Source: Flavobacterium sp. SH_e (lineage in GTDB: Bacteria > Bacteroidota > Bacteroidia > Flavobacteriales > Flavobacteriaceae). From it: a stretch of 64,000 nt of DNA. This document shows positions 49,191 through 59,066 of this stretch, piece by piece. Location of the stretch: the NCBI RefSeq assembly GCF_025717045.1, contig NZ_JAOVZN010000002.1:1-64000 (forward strand), written 5' to 3'. The notes under the pieces were generated by a model. That model saw nothing but the letters and a program-made list of their open reading frames with translations. It was not told where the DNA came from and searched no databases. The position numbers were made by a program, and so were the translations under genes. Position 1 is the stretch's first letter; the number at the start of each line of letters is the position of its first letter.

Positions 49191-50192
49191 ATGACAGAAG
49201 GAAATTTTGTAGATTACGTTAAGATATATGTCTCTTCCGGAAAAGGAGGGAAAGGTTCGACGCATTTACATAGAGAGAAATTTATTGAAAAAGGTGGTCC
49301 AGATGGAGGTGACGGTGGTCGCGGTGGGCATGTGTATTTAGTTGGGAATAAAGGACTCTGGACATTATTTCATTTAAAGTTTGCACGTCACATTAAAGCT
49401 GGTCACGGTGGAGATGGAGGTTCTGATAGAAGTACGGGAGCAGACGGAGAAGATAAAATCATTGAAGTGCCACTAGGAACTGTTGTAAAAGACAAAGAAA
49501 CGGGTGAAACACTTTTTGAAATTACCGAAGACGGAGAAAAAAGAATCCTTGCAAAAGGAGGAAAGGGAGGTTTAGGAAACTGGCATTTTAGAAGTTCTAC
49601 AAACCAAACGCCTCGTTATGCACAGCCAGGTTTGCTTGGTGTGGAAATGGATGTTATTCTGGAACTTAAAGTTTTGGCTGATGTTGGATTGGTTGGTTTT
49701 CCTAATGCAGGAAAATCTACTTTATTGTCTGTATTGACTTCTGCAAAACCAAAAATTGCCGATTATCCGTTTACGACTTTAAAACCAAATTTAGGAATCG
49801 TAGCTTACAGAGATTTTCAGTCTTTTGTGATTGCCGATATTCCTGGAATTATTGAAGGTGCTGCTGAAGGAAAAGGTCTTGGACATTATTTCTTGCGTCA
49901 TATTGAACGTAACTCAACTTTGTTATTTTTAATTCCAGTTGATACTGCAGATATTAAAGCAGAATATGATATTTTGGTCAATGAATTAACGAAATATAAT
50001 CCTGAAATGCTAGACAAAGAACGTTTGGTTGTAATTTCAAAATGCGATATGTTAGACGATGAACTAAAAGCAGAATTGAAAGCGGAGTTAGATGTTTCTT
50101 TCAAAGGTGTTCCTTATATGTTTATCTCTTCTGTTGCTCAGCAAGGTTTAACAGATTTAAAAGATAGACTTTGGAAAATGCTTAACGAATAA
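49191..50192 (+). CDS. obgE: Obg family GTPase
   Basis: This 333-aa essential ribosome-assembly GTPase has an N-terminal glycine-rich Obg domain ([46 protein letters not shown]). The G domain has G1 [11 protein letters not shown], the switch region [14 protein letters not shown]3 [16 protein letters not shown] and G4 ISKCDML. There is no C-terminal OCT domain, as in other Bacteroidota. Ordinary and firm. Confidence 0.97.
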   Translation: MTEGNFVDYVKIYVSSGKGGKGSTHLHREKFIEKGGPDGGDGGRGGHVYLVGNKGLWTLFHLKFARHIKAGHGGDGGSDRSTGADGEDKIIEVPLGTVVKDKETGETLFEITEDGEKRILAKGGKGGLGNWHFRSSTNQTPRYAQPGLLGVEMDVILELKVLADVGLVGFPNAGKSTLLSVLTSAKPKIADYPFTTLKPNLGIVAYRDFQSFVIADIPGIIEGAAEGKGLGHYFLRHIERNSTLLFLIPVDTADIKAEYDILVNELTKYNPEMLDKERLVVISKCDMLDDELKAELKAELDVSFKGVPYMFISSVAQQGLTDLKDRLWKMLNE

Positions 50193-50214
50193 AAAATAAC
50201 AAGTTTGATATTAT

Positions 50215-50246
50215 AAAGGTGTTCTGAAAATCAGAGCACCTTTTTT
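50215..50246 (+). terminator. Terminator after obgE
   Basis: AAAGGTGTTCTGA / TCAGAGCACCTTT (50215-50227 / 50231-50243), one wobble, then a T run. Confidence 0.82.
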
Positions 50247-50370
50247 GTTTATAGGAATATTAAATTCGTAATAAAGAGTTAAAAAATCATTCTCATATTT
50301 AATTTTAGAATCGTTTAAGATAAAATAATTATCAAAATGGCTTATATTCGCATCACTTAAACAAAATAAC

Positions 50371-52515
50371 ATGAAAAAAGTAATTTTATTCTTGACCATG
50401 TCACTTATGGCTTTCCCAATGAGAGCAGATGAAGGAATGTGGTTTTTGATGTTTATCGAAAGATTGAACCATAGGGATATGGAAAAAATGGGCTTGCAAT
50501 TGACAGCCGAAGAAATTTACAGCATTAACCATCATAGTTTAAAAGATGCGATTGTACAGTTTAACGGAGGTTGTACTGCAGAAATCGTTTCAAATAGCGG
50601 TTTGGTTCTTACTAATCACCACTGTGGTTATAGTGCGATTGCAGAACTTTCAACTGCAGAACAAAATCATTTGAAAGATGGTTTTTGGGCAAAAAGTCGT
50701 TCAGAAGAACTAAAGCCTAAATCTTTATATGTTCGTTTCTTCGTGCGTATGGATGATGTTTCGAAAAGAATTTTGTCAAAAGTAAATGATACCATGACAG
50801 AAACGGAAAGAAACAAAGTTATTCAGCAAGAGATCGCTCTGATCGAAAAAGAAAACAGCGAAAACGGAAAATACACTGTTTCTGTTCGTCCTTTCTTTCA
50901 AGGAAATGAATATTACTATTTTGTTTACCAAGATTATACAGACGTTCGTTTAGTAGGAACTCCGCCTGAAAGCGTTGGTAAATTTGGTGGAGATACAGAC
51001 AACTGGGAGTGGCCTCGTCAAACGGGAGATTTCTCTATGTTTAGAGTTTATGCAGATAAAGACGGAAATCCAGCAGCATATTCTAAAGACAATGTGCCGT
51101 TACAGCCAAAACACCACTTACCTGTAAGTTTAAAAGGAGTAAAAGAGAATGATTTTGCAATGATCCTAGGTTATCCAGGAAGAACAAACCGTTGGATGCC
51201 AGCTGGAGGAATTGAGCAAAACATTAAATATGCTTATCCTGCTTGGGTTGAAGGTGCAAAAACCGGAATGGATGTAATGAAAAAGTATATGGATAAAGAT
51301 GCAACTGTTCGTTTAGACTATGCTTCTAAATATGCTTCGACAGCAAACTACTGGAAAAATCGTCAAGGTATGATTGATGCTTTAACAAAAGCAGGAACTG
51401 TTGATACAAAAGCAGAACAAGAAGATAAATTCTACGAGTGGGCAAGCAAACCTGCAAACAAAGAAAAATACGAGAATGTAATTCCGACTATCAACGATTA
51501 TTACAGAGAAACAAACTTAAAAGCGCGTCACGATAATTATTTGACACAACTTTTGCGTACTTCTGCTTATGCAACTGCTCCAGCTAATTTAGGAAATGCA
51601 TTAATTGCTTATTACAAAGAAAATGATGCAAAGAAAGCAGAAATGCTTCCTAAGATCAATGCGATGATTGAAAACATTTATGGTGAATTTTATGCGCCAT
51701 TAGAAAAAGATGTTTTAACAGCACAATTGAATTTATATGCTGAAAAAGCTGCTGAGTACGGACTTGCTCCAGAAATTGCAAAAATGAAAACAGCTAACAA
51801 TGGTGATTTTACTGCTGATGTAGCAAAAGCAACTGAAATTAGTTATTTTACAACTAAAGAAAAAATATTAGCATTTTTAGCTGATCCAAAGCCATTGGCA
51901 ATTGTACACGATCCATTGTATATTATTTCTAATGATTTATTGACAAAATACCGTTCTAAAACTGACGATCAAGCAAAAGCTGATGATGGTTTTGCAACTG
52001 CTTACCGCAAATTGGTTGAAGGTTTAAGAGAGTCTAAATTGAACGCAATTAAATATCCTGATGCAAACTCTACGTTGAGGTTAACTTACGGAAAAGTTCG
52101 TGCTTTACCTGCTGATCCTCGCAACGATGCTAAAATCAATAACTATACTACAATGGAAAGTATGGTTAAAAAATACAAAGCAGGAGATCAGGAATTTGAC
52201 TTGCCAGCTCGTTTATTAGAATTAAACAAGAAAAAAGATTACGGGCAATATGCTGATAAAGCAGGATATATGCCTGTAAACTTCTTAACTGATAACGATA
52301 TTACAGGAGGAAACTCTGGTTCGCCAGTTCTTAATGGAAAAGGAGAATTAATCGGAATTGCTTTTGACGGAAACATCGAAGCTATGGCTGGAGACGTCAT
52401 TTTTGATCCTAAATTACAAAGAACTATCAACGTCGATATTCGTTATGTACTTTGGATTATCGACAAATACGCTGGGGCTAAAAACATTATCGACGAATTG
52501 ACGATTACTAAATAA
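50371..52515 (+). CDS. S46 family dipeptidyl-peptidase (DPP7-like)
   Basis: This 714-aa exported serine peptidase has a signal peptide (MTLFLTMSLMAFPMRA-like start; cleavage after about MRA). It has His in VLTNHHCGYSAI and Ser649 in GGNSGSPVLNGKGELIGIAFDGN. In this family the residue 18 positions after the serine decides specificity: Arg gives DPP11 (acidic P1), Gly gives DPP7 (hydrophobic P1). Here it is Gly667, so a DPP7-like preference is predicted (established for P. gingivalis enzymes; applied here by inference). Periplasmic use of exogenous peptides fits the other peptidases in the window. Confidence 0.93.
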   Translation: MKKVILFLTMSLMAFPMRADEGMWFLMFIERLNHRDMEKMGLQLTAEEIYSINHHSLKDAIVQFNGGCTAEIVSNSGLVLTNHHCGYSAIAELSTAEQNHLKDGFWAKSRSEELKPKSLYVRFFVRMDDVSKRILSKVNDTMTETERNKVIQQEIALIEKENSENGKYTVSVRPFFQGNEYYYFVYQDYTDVRLVGTPPESVGKFGGDTDNWEWPRQTGDFSMFRVYADKDGNPAAYSKDNVPLQPKHHLPVSLKGVKENDFAMILGYPGRTNRWMPAGGIEQNIKYAYPAWVEGAKTGMDVMKKYMDKDATVRLDYASKYASTANYWKNRQGMIDALTKAGTVDTKAEQEDKFYEWASKPANKEKYENVIPTINDYYRETNLKARHDNYLTQLLRTSAYATAPANLGNALIAYYKENDAKKAEMLPKINAMIENIYGEFYAPLEKDVLTAQLNLYAEKAAEYGLAPEIAKMKTANNGDFTADVAKATEISYFTTKEKILAFLADPKPLAIVHDPLYIISNDLLTKYRSKTDDQAKADDGFATAYRKLVEGLRESKLNAIKYPDANSTLRLTYGKVRALPADPRNDAKINNYTTMESMVKKYKAGDQEFDLPARLLELNKKKDYGQYADKAGYMPVNFLTDNDITGGNSGSPVLNGKGELIGIAFDGNIEAMAGDVIFDPKLQRTINVDIRYVLWIIDKYAGAKNIIDELTITK

Positions 52516-52538
52516 TCTTCATTTCTGATTTAAATATC

Positions 52539-52572
52539 AAACCTAACAGGTTTTTTAAAACCTGTTAGGTTT
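52539..52572. terminator. AAACCTAACAGGTTTT palindrome, copy 2
   Basis: AAACCTAACAGGTTTT (52539-52554), 2 nt, AAAACCTGTTAGGTTT (52557-52572), followed by TTTT. Same palindrome as 30961-30993. Here it lies between two convergent genes and probably ends both. Confidence 0.82.
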
Positions 52573-52590
52573 TTTTATGTCTAAATTTTA

Positions 52591-55500
52591 TTAATTCACT
52601 TTCACTCGAATTCCCTTTGTATGACTTGCAAACTCCGGCGCATACATACTTTGAATAGTCGTAATTCCGTTTGAGAATTCCCCACTGTTATTTACTCTTA
52701 TATCATATTCTAAAACATAAGTTCCTTTATTGATTTGGTCAAAGAAGAAATGAGTTGCCGCATCTTTTGTACTCATATAATATCCCAATCTAGAATATTG
52801 ATATTGTGAAAGAACATTTACAGGCTCAAAACAAGAAGCGCGCATATCTTTTAAGTGAATGTATTCCACATCTTCTTTGGAAGTAATAACCAATCGGACT
52901 GTAACCAAATCTCCAATTTTTAAAGAATTTTCAGTTGTTATTTTTTGTAATTCGTCACCTTTAAGCGTGTTTTTCTTTAGATATAATTCTTTCGAGACAG
53001 ATAAAACGGATCCAGTGTTATTTTTAATTTTATCCAAATCTTCAAAATACTGCCAATAAACACCACCAAAGCCTGGGATTCTAGATTTGTTTTGAACGCT
53101 AATCGAAGCCATTTCTTTTTTTACTTCTTCAGCTTTCCAGTTTAGTTTGATGTAACCTGTTTCAGCTTCTTTTTCATTTTCTGATAATTTTTTGGTCATG
53201 ATTTTTTCATCTCCCAATTTTATAACTGTATTGTCTTTTACAGAAAGCCAATCGCTGCCTTGGAGTAATAAGGCATAAATTGCTTCACTAGTTGATCTTG
53301 TTGTTGGCCAGTTTTTAGCTTGTTTATTTTTTAACAGCCAGACTTTCATTGCATCAACAGATTTGGTGTCTTGAGTAACTTCGGCGAAAGCCTCAATTAA
53401 AAGAGCTTGAGTTTCTATAGGCGCTTGATACCAGTACCAACCAGGTTTATTAGCAATCCAATACATTCCCCAATCTTCATTGTTAGATGAATTTTCTTTT
53501 AAACTTTCAATGATTTTTTTAGCACTTTCCTTTTCTCCAAAACGATTTAATACTAAAGCTGTTAATCCTTTTTCATAAATAGAATAATTTAACCAATCTT
53601 TTTTTGCTGTTTCGAGATATAATTTGGTTACTTTTTTTAAAGTGTCCGAAAGCGAATATTGTTCTAAATAAAAACTTCTGCTATATAAATAATGCAAATT
53701 AGAATATGGCCATCTCCAAATTAAACTGTTCGTTTCTTTATTGAATTTTGCCCTTTTTTGGTGTTCTTGTAAAAACTTGCCATCTATAAAAGGAATTGCG
53801 CTTTTAGTAATTTCATCAATTTTAAGATTTTGATTTTTAACCAATTTTGACAAATGGCCTAATCCTGCTAAAATATGTCTAGTAATGTAGTCGTCCCCAG
53901 TACCGCCTTCAAACCATGAAAAACTACCATACGAATTTTGTTTCTTTTTTAATTTTTCGAAAGTGGCTTCTTGCGAAGTTTTCATTTTTTCCAAATCAAA
54001 TAAAACTGCAAGACTTTTTCTCTTCTCATCTTCATTTTGATTATCATTTAACCACGGTGTTTCTGCCAGGATAATTGATTTTAGCTTTTCATTTTCTTCT
54101 AATTTTGGATTGATTTTTCCTTTTTTTCTCCATTCATCAAAAACGACAGCAATTTTCGGATTGCTTGAAATTACTTCTGTAGCAAGTGCATTAGAATAAA
54201 ATCGGGCAAAGGTTTGTTCTGCACATTCGTGTTCATATTCCATTAAATAAGGCAAAGATTGAATTGCGATCCATGCGGGATTGGAAGTGTACTCAAATGT
54301 AAATTGATGATTTTTTAAAGTTGTCGAATTATTGTTTTTTAAGTTTTCAAAAGTGTATTCTTTCGTCGAATTTTCACGAACCCAAATCGGAATACTTTCT
54401 GTAACAAGCATATTGTTGGTTAAAACAGGAATAATATTTTCTTCTCCATCTGAGAAATCACCTGATTTTGCTACGATTTTATATTGAACACCCTGTAAAC
54501 CTTCAGGAATTGTAACGGTCCAACTTGCTATAGTATTTCCATAAGCCGGAATTGTGAAATTTTTAATGTTATCTGCATTTAGCATTTTGGCATCAATTGG
54601 TTCCATTGTTACTGCATCGAAAAGCTGTAAAGCAGCAATTCCAGTTTTCGCTTCGGCGGTAATATTTGAAATTTTTGTAGTGATAACAATCGTATCTTTT
54701 TCCCTAAAGAAACGCGGGAAATTTGGCAAAAGCATTAATTCTTTTTGAGTCACAACGTTTTTCTGCAAATAACCAGAAACGGCTTCTTTGTTGTGTGCAA
54801 ATAAGCGAAGTTTCCAAGCCGTTAAAGCTTCTGGAGATGTAAAAGAGAAACTCACTTTTCCTTGTGAATCTGTTTTTAAATTTGGTAAAAAGAAAGCAGT
54901 TTCAGATAAATTTTTTCTTGCTTTCACTTGATTTAATTCTTCTAATGCTTTTTTGTTTACAGAATTTATATCATAAACAGTATTATCTTCTTCATAAATA
55001 ACATTTGAGCTAACTGTGGTAATAGCGGCAGATAAGTTTGCTTTTTTCTGAATGCCGTATGCTGTAGTTACAACAACTTGTTCTAAAGTACTTGAATCAT
55101 TGGTTAATATGACATCAATAAAATTTCGATTTGCAATTTTTATAGATTGGGTTTTCATACCAATGTAACTAAAATCAAGTTGTTCTTTCCCAAGAGCTTG
55201 TATTTCATAATAACCGTCAAAATCAGTTTGAGTTCCTCGTGTAGTTCCTTTTACTACAACAGATACTCCAGGTAAAGGGAGTTCAGAATCATCAGTTACA
55301 ATTCCTGAAATTACTTTAGCATTAATAGGCTTATTAGCTTTTTTTGCTAGTTCTAATTGATATCGTCTTCGTGTATAAAAATCATTTCTATAGATAAAAT
55401 CAAATCCAAACGACATTAATTTAATGCCTTCATTAGATAAATCAATTCGATTTAATGGTAAATTCAAATACATTAGATTAGCGGAAGTTTCGTCAAAACC

Positions 55501-58500
55501 TAAAGCCGATTTTTTATTGCTTCCATTATAATGGTAATTGTTTATAGATAATGTGTACCAGTTTCTAGTAGCAAATTGATCTAGTGAAATGTCATACATC
55601 GAGGCTAAAACTTCGGCTTCGTTTTTAGTATCGTTAGATTTTAAATTAAATATCCAGTTTTCGGTGCTTCCAGGCTGTATTTTACTTCTGAATGTCTCGA
55701 CTGTAAAATCTAATTTCGGAGTAATTGATTTTAATATAACGTCTATATCTTTTGAAAAAACTTCATTGTCGAAAATGCTTTGAAAGCCAATTTTTAAGAT
55801 CTGATCAAATTCTTTTTTCAATGGAATTTTAACTGTTGTCTCGTTGTTTTCTAAATGAATCATTTTCTCATAAAAGATCATGCCGTTATAATTTCCTGTT
55901 GTTGAAACATATATATTAGGAATTACAGAGGTCAATTTTATCAATATAAAACCGTCTTTTTTAGGATCTTCATTTATTTGTTCGGCTGAAAATAATGTGC
56001 TCGGATTGAATTTGTCTTTGCTTTGTTTGAGTTTGAAATTTGCTTTAGTTTCTATTATGTTGTCAAAACTATCTTTTGCAGAAAAGACAATTTTGTAATT
56101 TCCTGATTGGTAATCTGAAATAAAATCCAATGCAATTTTTTTGTCATTTTCAGTATCAACTTTTTTAGAATAAACTAGAATTTCATTTTCAATATTATCA
56201 AGTTCGTTTTGTTCATACGGAAATAATTTCTCAAAATCTTCATTTGTTATAGACTGAATTTCTGGTTTCTGCCAGACTCTTCTTTTGAATTTATTTGAAA
56301 GCGGATTTACAAAATAGATCTTGATTTCACCTTTTGCTGCTAAAAATTCGTCATTTAAATTAGTGCTTTTTAGCGTGATTTCGTTTTTGTCTTTTGTTTC
56401 AATTTCTCTTTTTATTGTGGCTTCCAAAACTAAATCGTGATACCCAACTTTTACATTTGTCTGCGATTCGTGCGTTTCTCCGTTTATATCAGTAACGGTC
56501 GCTTTTATAATATAATTAAAGATTGGCAAATCTTCCTTGGAACTGTTTTCAGAAGGTAATGCAATAAAATCGATTGCAAATTTGCCGTTGTTGTCTGTTT
56601 TAGTTTCTCCTATAATTATATTTTTATTATCTTCTTCTGAGTAGTTGTTTGTCCAATAGCTGGTATAACGTGTAATGGTATAACTGACTTTAGCATCAGA
56701 TATGGAACTTCCTGCAAATGCTGTCGCAGTACCTTTTACTTTTATAGATTGGTTTAATTGAAAAGTTTCTTTTTTTGGCTCAAAAACAACTTCAAATTTT
56801 GGGCGTTTATATTCTTCGACCCTAAAATCGGTATAAGAGTTTTCTAATCTCACATGATCCCAAAATGGATGATCAACCTTTTTTTTATTATAGATAATAT
56901 CTTTGTCAGAATTAGTCGATTCTTCAGCGCGCATTGTAAAAGTTCCTGTTAAACCAATTTTTGGTAAAAGGAGTTCACCAGAAAAAGAACCAAATTCATT
57001 GGTAGTTACTTCAAATTCCTTAAAAGTATTATAAGATGGGTCGTTAACAGTTATTTTAAAAGAAGTATTAGCTACAATGCTTGTTTTGTTTTTCTTTTTT
57101 TGAATAGCGATTCCTTTATAGTAAACAATTTGTCCAGGACGATAAATAGCGCGATCTAAATAGAATTCGACTTTTCCCTGAAGATAATAATCATCGTAAT
57201 CATCATCATTTTTATTAGAAAAAATAGCGTTATAATTGATGCTTTCGGGCTTAATTATTATGCTATCATTTGAGGTAAATATCTCGAGTATGTTTCTTCT
57301 GAACTTTTCGTTTTTTGGATGGTAAACTGCAATTCCGTTATTATTAGTTCGTATTTTATAATCTGAAATTTTTATAATAGCGTTGCTTATCGTTTTTCCT
57401 GTTTTTCTATCCAAGACCTGATATTTTTCGCCTTTGTCTTCGTTTGAAGCAAGTACACTAATATTTGATGAAGTTACAGTTTGGTAAGTATATGCTTTTG
57501 TGTTTTTTATGTCAGAATCACTTTCAAAATAGGCTAAATAAGATCCTGTGTTTAAATTCGGCAGAAGAATTTCTGTTGAGTATTCAAAATAGTCCTTTTT
57601 GTTTAAAAGCGAATAATCTTTTGTATAAGACGGCTGTTTTTTTGAGATAATTGAATTGACAATACTGTCTTTATCTAGGTTTCCCTCTTTAAATTCAAGA
57701 AGCTGATTGTAGCTTATTTTATAAAAAGAAATTTTTAACTGATCGACATTCTTATAGCTAAGAAAAGCTCTTGCATTTTGATTGTTGTATGTATATCGCT
57801 GAAGCTGAACTTTTAATGACTTAGAAGTAATGACTGATTTTTTTTGCAAAGCCAATTTATAAGCTGTAGATCTATTATTTAGTTTTAAAATGCTGTCAAG
57901 TAAAGCTACAGCTTTGCTATTGTAATCAGGTTTTAAAGTTTTTGATGCCTCTTGTGCAAGAATTGAAGCTTTTTCAAATTGAATTTTCTGAATAAGTAAA
58001 TCGTCTTTTACGGTTTTTTGAAAACGATTTATAATATTTAGATATTCCTCGGTCTTGATATTCAGTCCGTTTTTAAAAAGTACGATACGATCCCATTGAT
58101 TTTCCGGTTTCGGATTTATGGTTTCTTGTTTCTGATAAAGAGATAATACGTGTCGTAAATCGTCAAAGTTGATGAAATCTAAATTCAATTTTGTGAAATC
58201 AGCAGAGTTTCCTAAAAGATCTTTTTTGTACTTATTTACGATTTCCTGATCAAGAGCAAAATAAGAAAATTTTGAGCTGTAAATGGCTATATTTTCTTTG
58301 ATGATATAATCGAATAAGTTTTCATTTTTCAATTCTTCAGAAGAGGAATAATTAAAAATCTGATCATATTTAGAAAGGGGTGTATTTTTTAAAACCAGTT
58401 CATTTTCTAAACTCTGTTTTAATGCTGAATTAATTTCGTCTCTAAAATTAATTGATGTCCAGGTTAAAAAATCACCACTTACAATATTGGTATTGGTTCT

Positions 58501-58863
58501 TTTTTGAATTTCAGAAATACCTTGGGTATAATAATAGTTTAGGCATTTTGCGTAAATTAAATTCAAAATTGCTTTTGAAGGTATAGAAACGCAGTATATT
58601 TCTGTTTTTAAATTATTTAAAATTTTATTTTGAGCATTTTCCTCAATAACTAATAGATATTTCGAATGATAGAAAAAACATTTTATCATTTCGGCTTCAT
58701 TCTTATTTGAAACGGCATCTTTATAGATTTTTTCAACTAATTCATTAGCTGATTTGGTTTTTCCTTCATTTTCGAAATCAATTACTTTTTCCCAATTTTT
58801 ATCGTTTTGCTGTGCAAATATTGTGGTAGAGATAAATAATAAAACAAACAGAATATTTTTCAT
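52591..58863 (-). CDS. Alpha-2-macroglobulin family protein with internal SusC-type domain
   Basis: This 2090-aa exported protein (signal peptide LFVLLFISTTIFAQ) is anti-protease-like. After about 550 residues of variable sequence a macroglobulin region begins (VEFYLDRAIYRPGQIVYYKGIA). At about 1180-1290 a carboxypeptidase-regulatory-like domain (VISGIVTDDSELPLPGVSVVVKGTT...GQLDFSYIGM) runs into a segment like the start of a SusC plug (SSTLEQVVVTTAYGIQKK). The thioester motif CAEQ, in HECAEQTFARFY, is near residue 1547 and the C-terminal TED-like helical region follows. A2M traps peptidases in the periplasm. The SusC-type piece inside it is unusual. No PBP1C gene, its common partner elsewhere, is adjacent. 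Confidence 0.9.
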   Translation of the reverse strand: MKNILFVLLFISTTIFAQQNDKNWEKVIDFENEGKTKSANELVEKIYKDAVSNKNEAEMIKCFFYHSKYLLVIEENAQNKILNNLKTEIYCVSIPSKAILNLIYAKCLNYYYTQGISEIQKRTNTNIVSGDFLTWTSINFRDEINSALKQSLENELVLKNTPLSKYDQIFNYSSSEELKNENLFDYIIKENIAIYSSKFSYFALDQEIVNKYKKDLLGNSADFTKLNLDFINFDDLRHVLSLYQKQETINPKPENQWDRIVLFKNGLNIKTEEYLNIINRFQKTVKDDLLIQKIQFEKASILAQEASKTLKPDYNSKAVALLDSILKLNNRSTAYKLALQKKSVITSKSLKVQLQRYTYNNQNARAFLSYKNVDQLKISFYKISYNQLLEFKEGNLDKDSIVNSIISKKQPSYTKDYSLLNKKDYFEYSTEILLPNLNTGSYLAYFESDSDIKNTKAYTYQTVTSSNISVLASNEDKGEKYQVLDRKTGKTISNAIIKISDYKIRTNNNGIAVYHPKNEKFRRNILEIFTSNDSIIIKPESINYNAIFSNKNDDDYDDYYLQGKVEFYLDRAIYRPGQIVYYKGIAIQKKKNKTSIVANTSFKITVNDPSYNTFKEFEVTTNEFGSFSGELLLPKIGLTGTFTMRAEESTNSDKDIIYNKKKVDHPFWDHVRLENSYTDFRVEEYKRPKFEVVFEPKKETFQLNQSIKVKGTATAFAGSSISDAKVSYTITRYTSYWTNNYSEEDNKNIIIGETKTDNNGKFAIDFIALPSENSSKEDLPIFNYIIKATVTDINGETHESQTNVKVGYHDLVLEATIKREIETKDKNEITLKSTNLNDEFLAAKGEIKIYFVNPLSNKFKRRVWQKPEIQSITNEDFEKLFPYEQNELDNIENEILVYSKKVDTENDKKIALDFISDYQSGNYKIVFSAKDSFDNIIETKANFKLKQSKDKFNPSTLFSAEQINEDPKKDGFILIKLTSVIPNIYVSTTGNYNGMIFYEKMIHLENNETTVKIPLKKEFDQILKIGFQSIFDNEVFSKDIDVILKSITPKLDFTVETFRSKIQPGSTENWIFNLKSNDTKNEAEVLASMYDISLDQFATRNWYTLSINNYHYNGSNKKSALGFDETSANLMYLNLPLNRIDLSNEGIKLMSFGFDFIYRNDFYTRRRYQLELAKKANKPINAKVISGIVTDDSELPLPGVSVVVKGTTRGTQTDFDGYYEIQALGKEQLDFSYIGMKTQSIKIANRNFIDVILTNDSSTLEQVVVTTAYGIQKKANLSAAITTVSSNVIYEEDNTVYDINSVNKKALEELNQVKARKNLSETAFFLPNLKTDSQGKVSFSFTSPEALTAWKLRLFAHNKEAVSGYLQKNVVTQKELMLLPNFPRFFREKDTIVITTKISNITAEAKTGIAALQLFDAVTMEPIDAKMLNADNIKNFTIPAYGNTIASWTVTIPEGLQGVQYKIVAKSGDFSDGEENIIPVLTNNMLVTESIPIWVRENSTKEYTFENLKNNNSTTLKNHQFTFEYTSNPAWIAIQSLPYLMEYEHECAEQTFARFYSNALATEVISSNPKIAVVFDEWRKKGKINPKLEENEKLKSIILAETPWLNDNQNEDEKRKSLAVLFDLEKMKTSQEATFEKLKKKQNSYGSFSWFEGGTGDDYITRHILAGLGHLSKLVKNQNLKIDEITKSAIPFIDGKFLQEHQKRAKFNKETNSLIWRWPYSNLHYLYSRSFYLEQYSLSDTLKKVTKLYLETAKKDWLNYSIYEKGLTALVLNRFGEKESAKKIIESLKENSSNNEDWGMYWIANKPGWYWYQAPIETQALLIEAFAEVTQDTKSVDAMKVWLLKNKQAKNWPTTRSTSEAIYALLLQGSDWLSVKDNTVIKLGDEKIMTKKLSENEKEAETGYIKLNWKAEEVKKEMASISVQNKSRIPGFGGVYWQYFEDLDKIKNNTGSVLSVSKELYLKKNTLKGDELQKITTENSLKIGDLVTVRLVITSKEDVEYIHLKDMRASCFEPVNVLSQYQYSRLGYYMSTKDAATHFFFDQINKGTYVLEYDIRVNNSGEFSNGITTIQSMYAPEFASHTKGIRVKVN

Positions 58864-59019
58864 AAAGTAGTTTTTCTCTATAGAGAGTCGTTTTTTAATA
58901 AAGGTTGGGAAGATTTAAAAATATTTTCGTACAAAGTACTAATTTATCCATAAAAGCAAATAACACATTTTATATTTCATTATTTTTGAAGAATAATTAT
59001 TGAGTTTAATTAGTTATTT

Positions 59020-59062
59020 GCTATTTCGATTAACCGATTAAACAGTTTAACGATTAAACATT
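59020..59062. repeat. CGATTAA word repeat before the mpl-like gene
   Basis: Successive words CGATTAACCGATTAAACAGT and TTAACGATTAAAC, just before the ATG at 59067. This is the same short-word style as the other intergenic repeats, and overlaps the likely leader of the gene. Confidence 0.5.
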
Positions 59063-59066
59063 TTAA

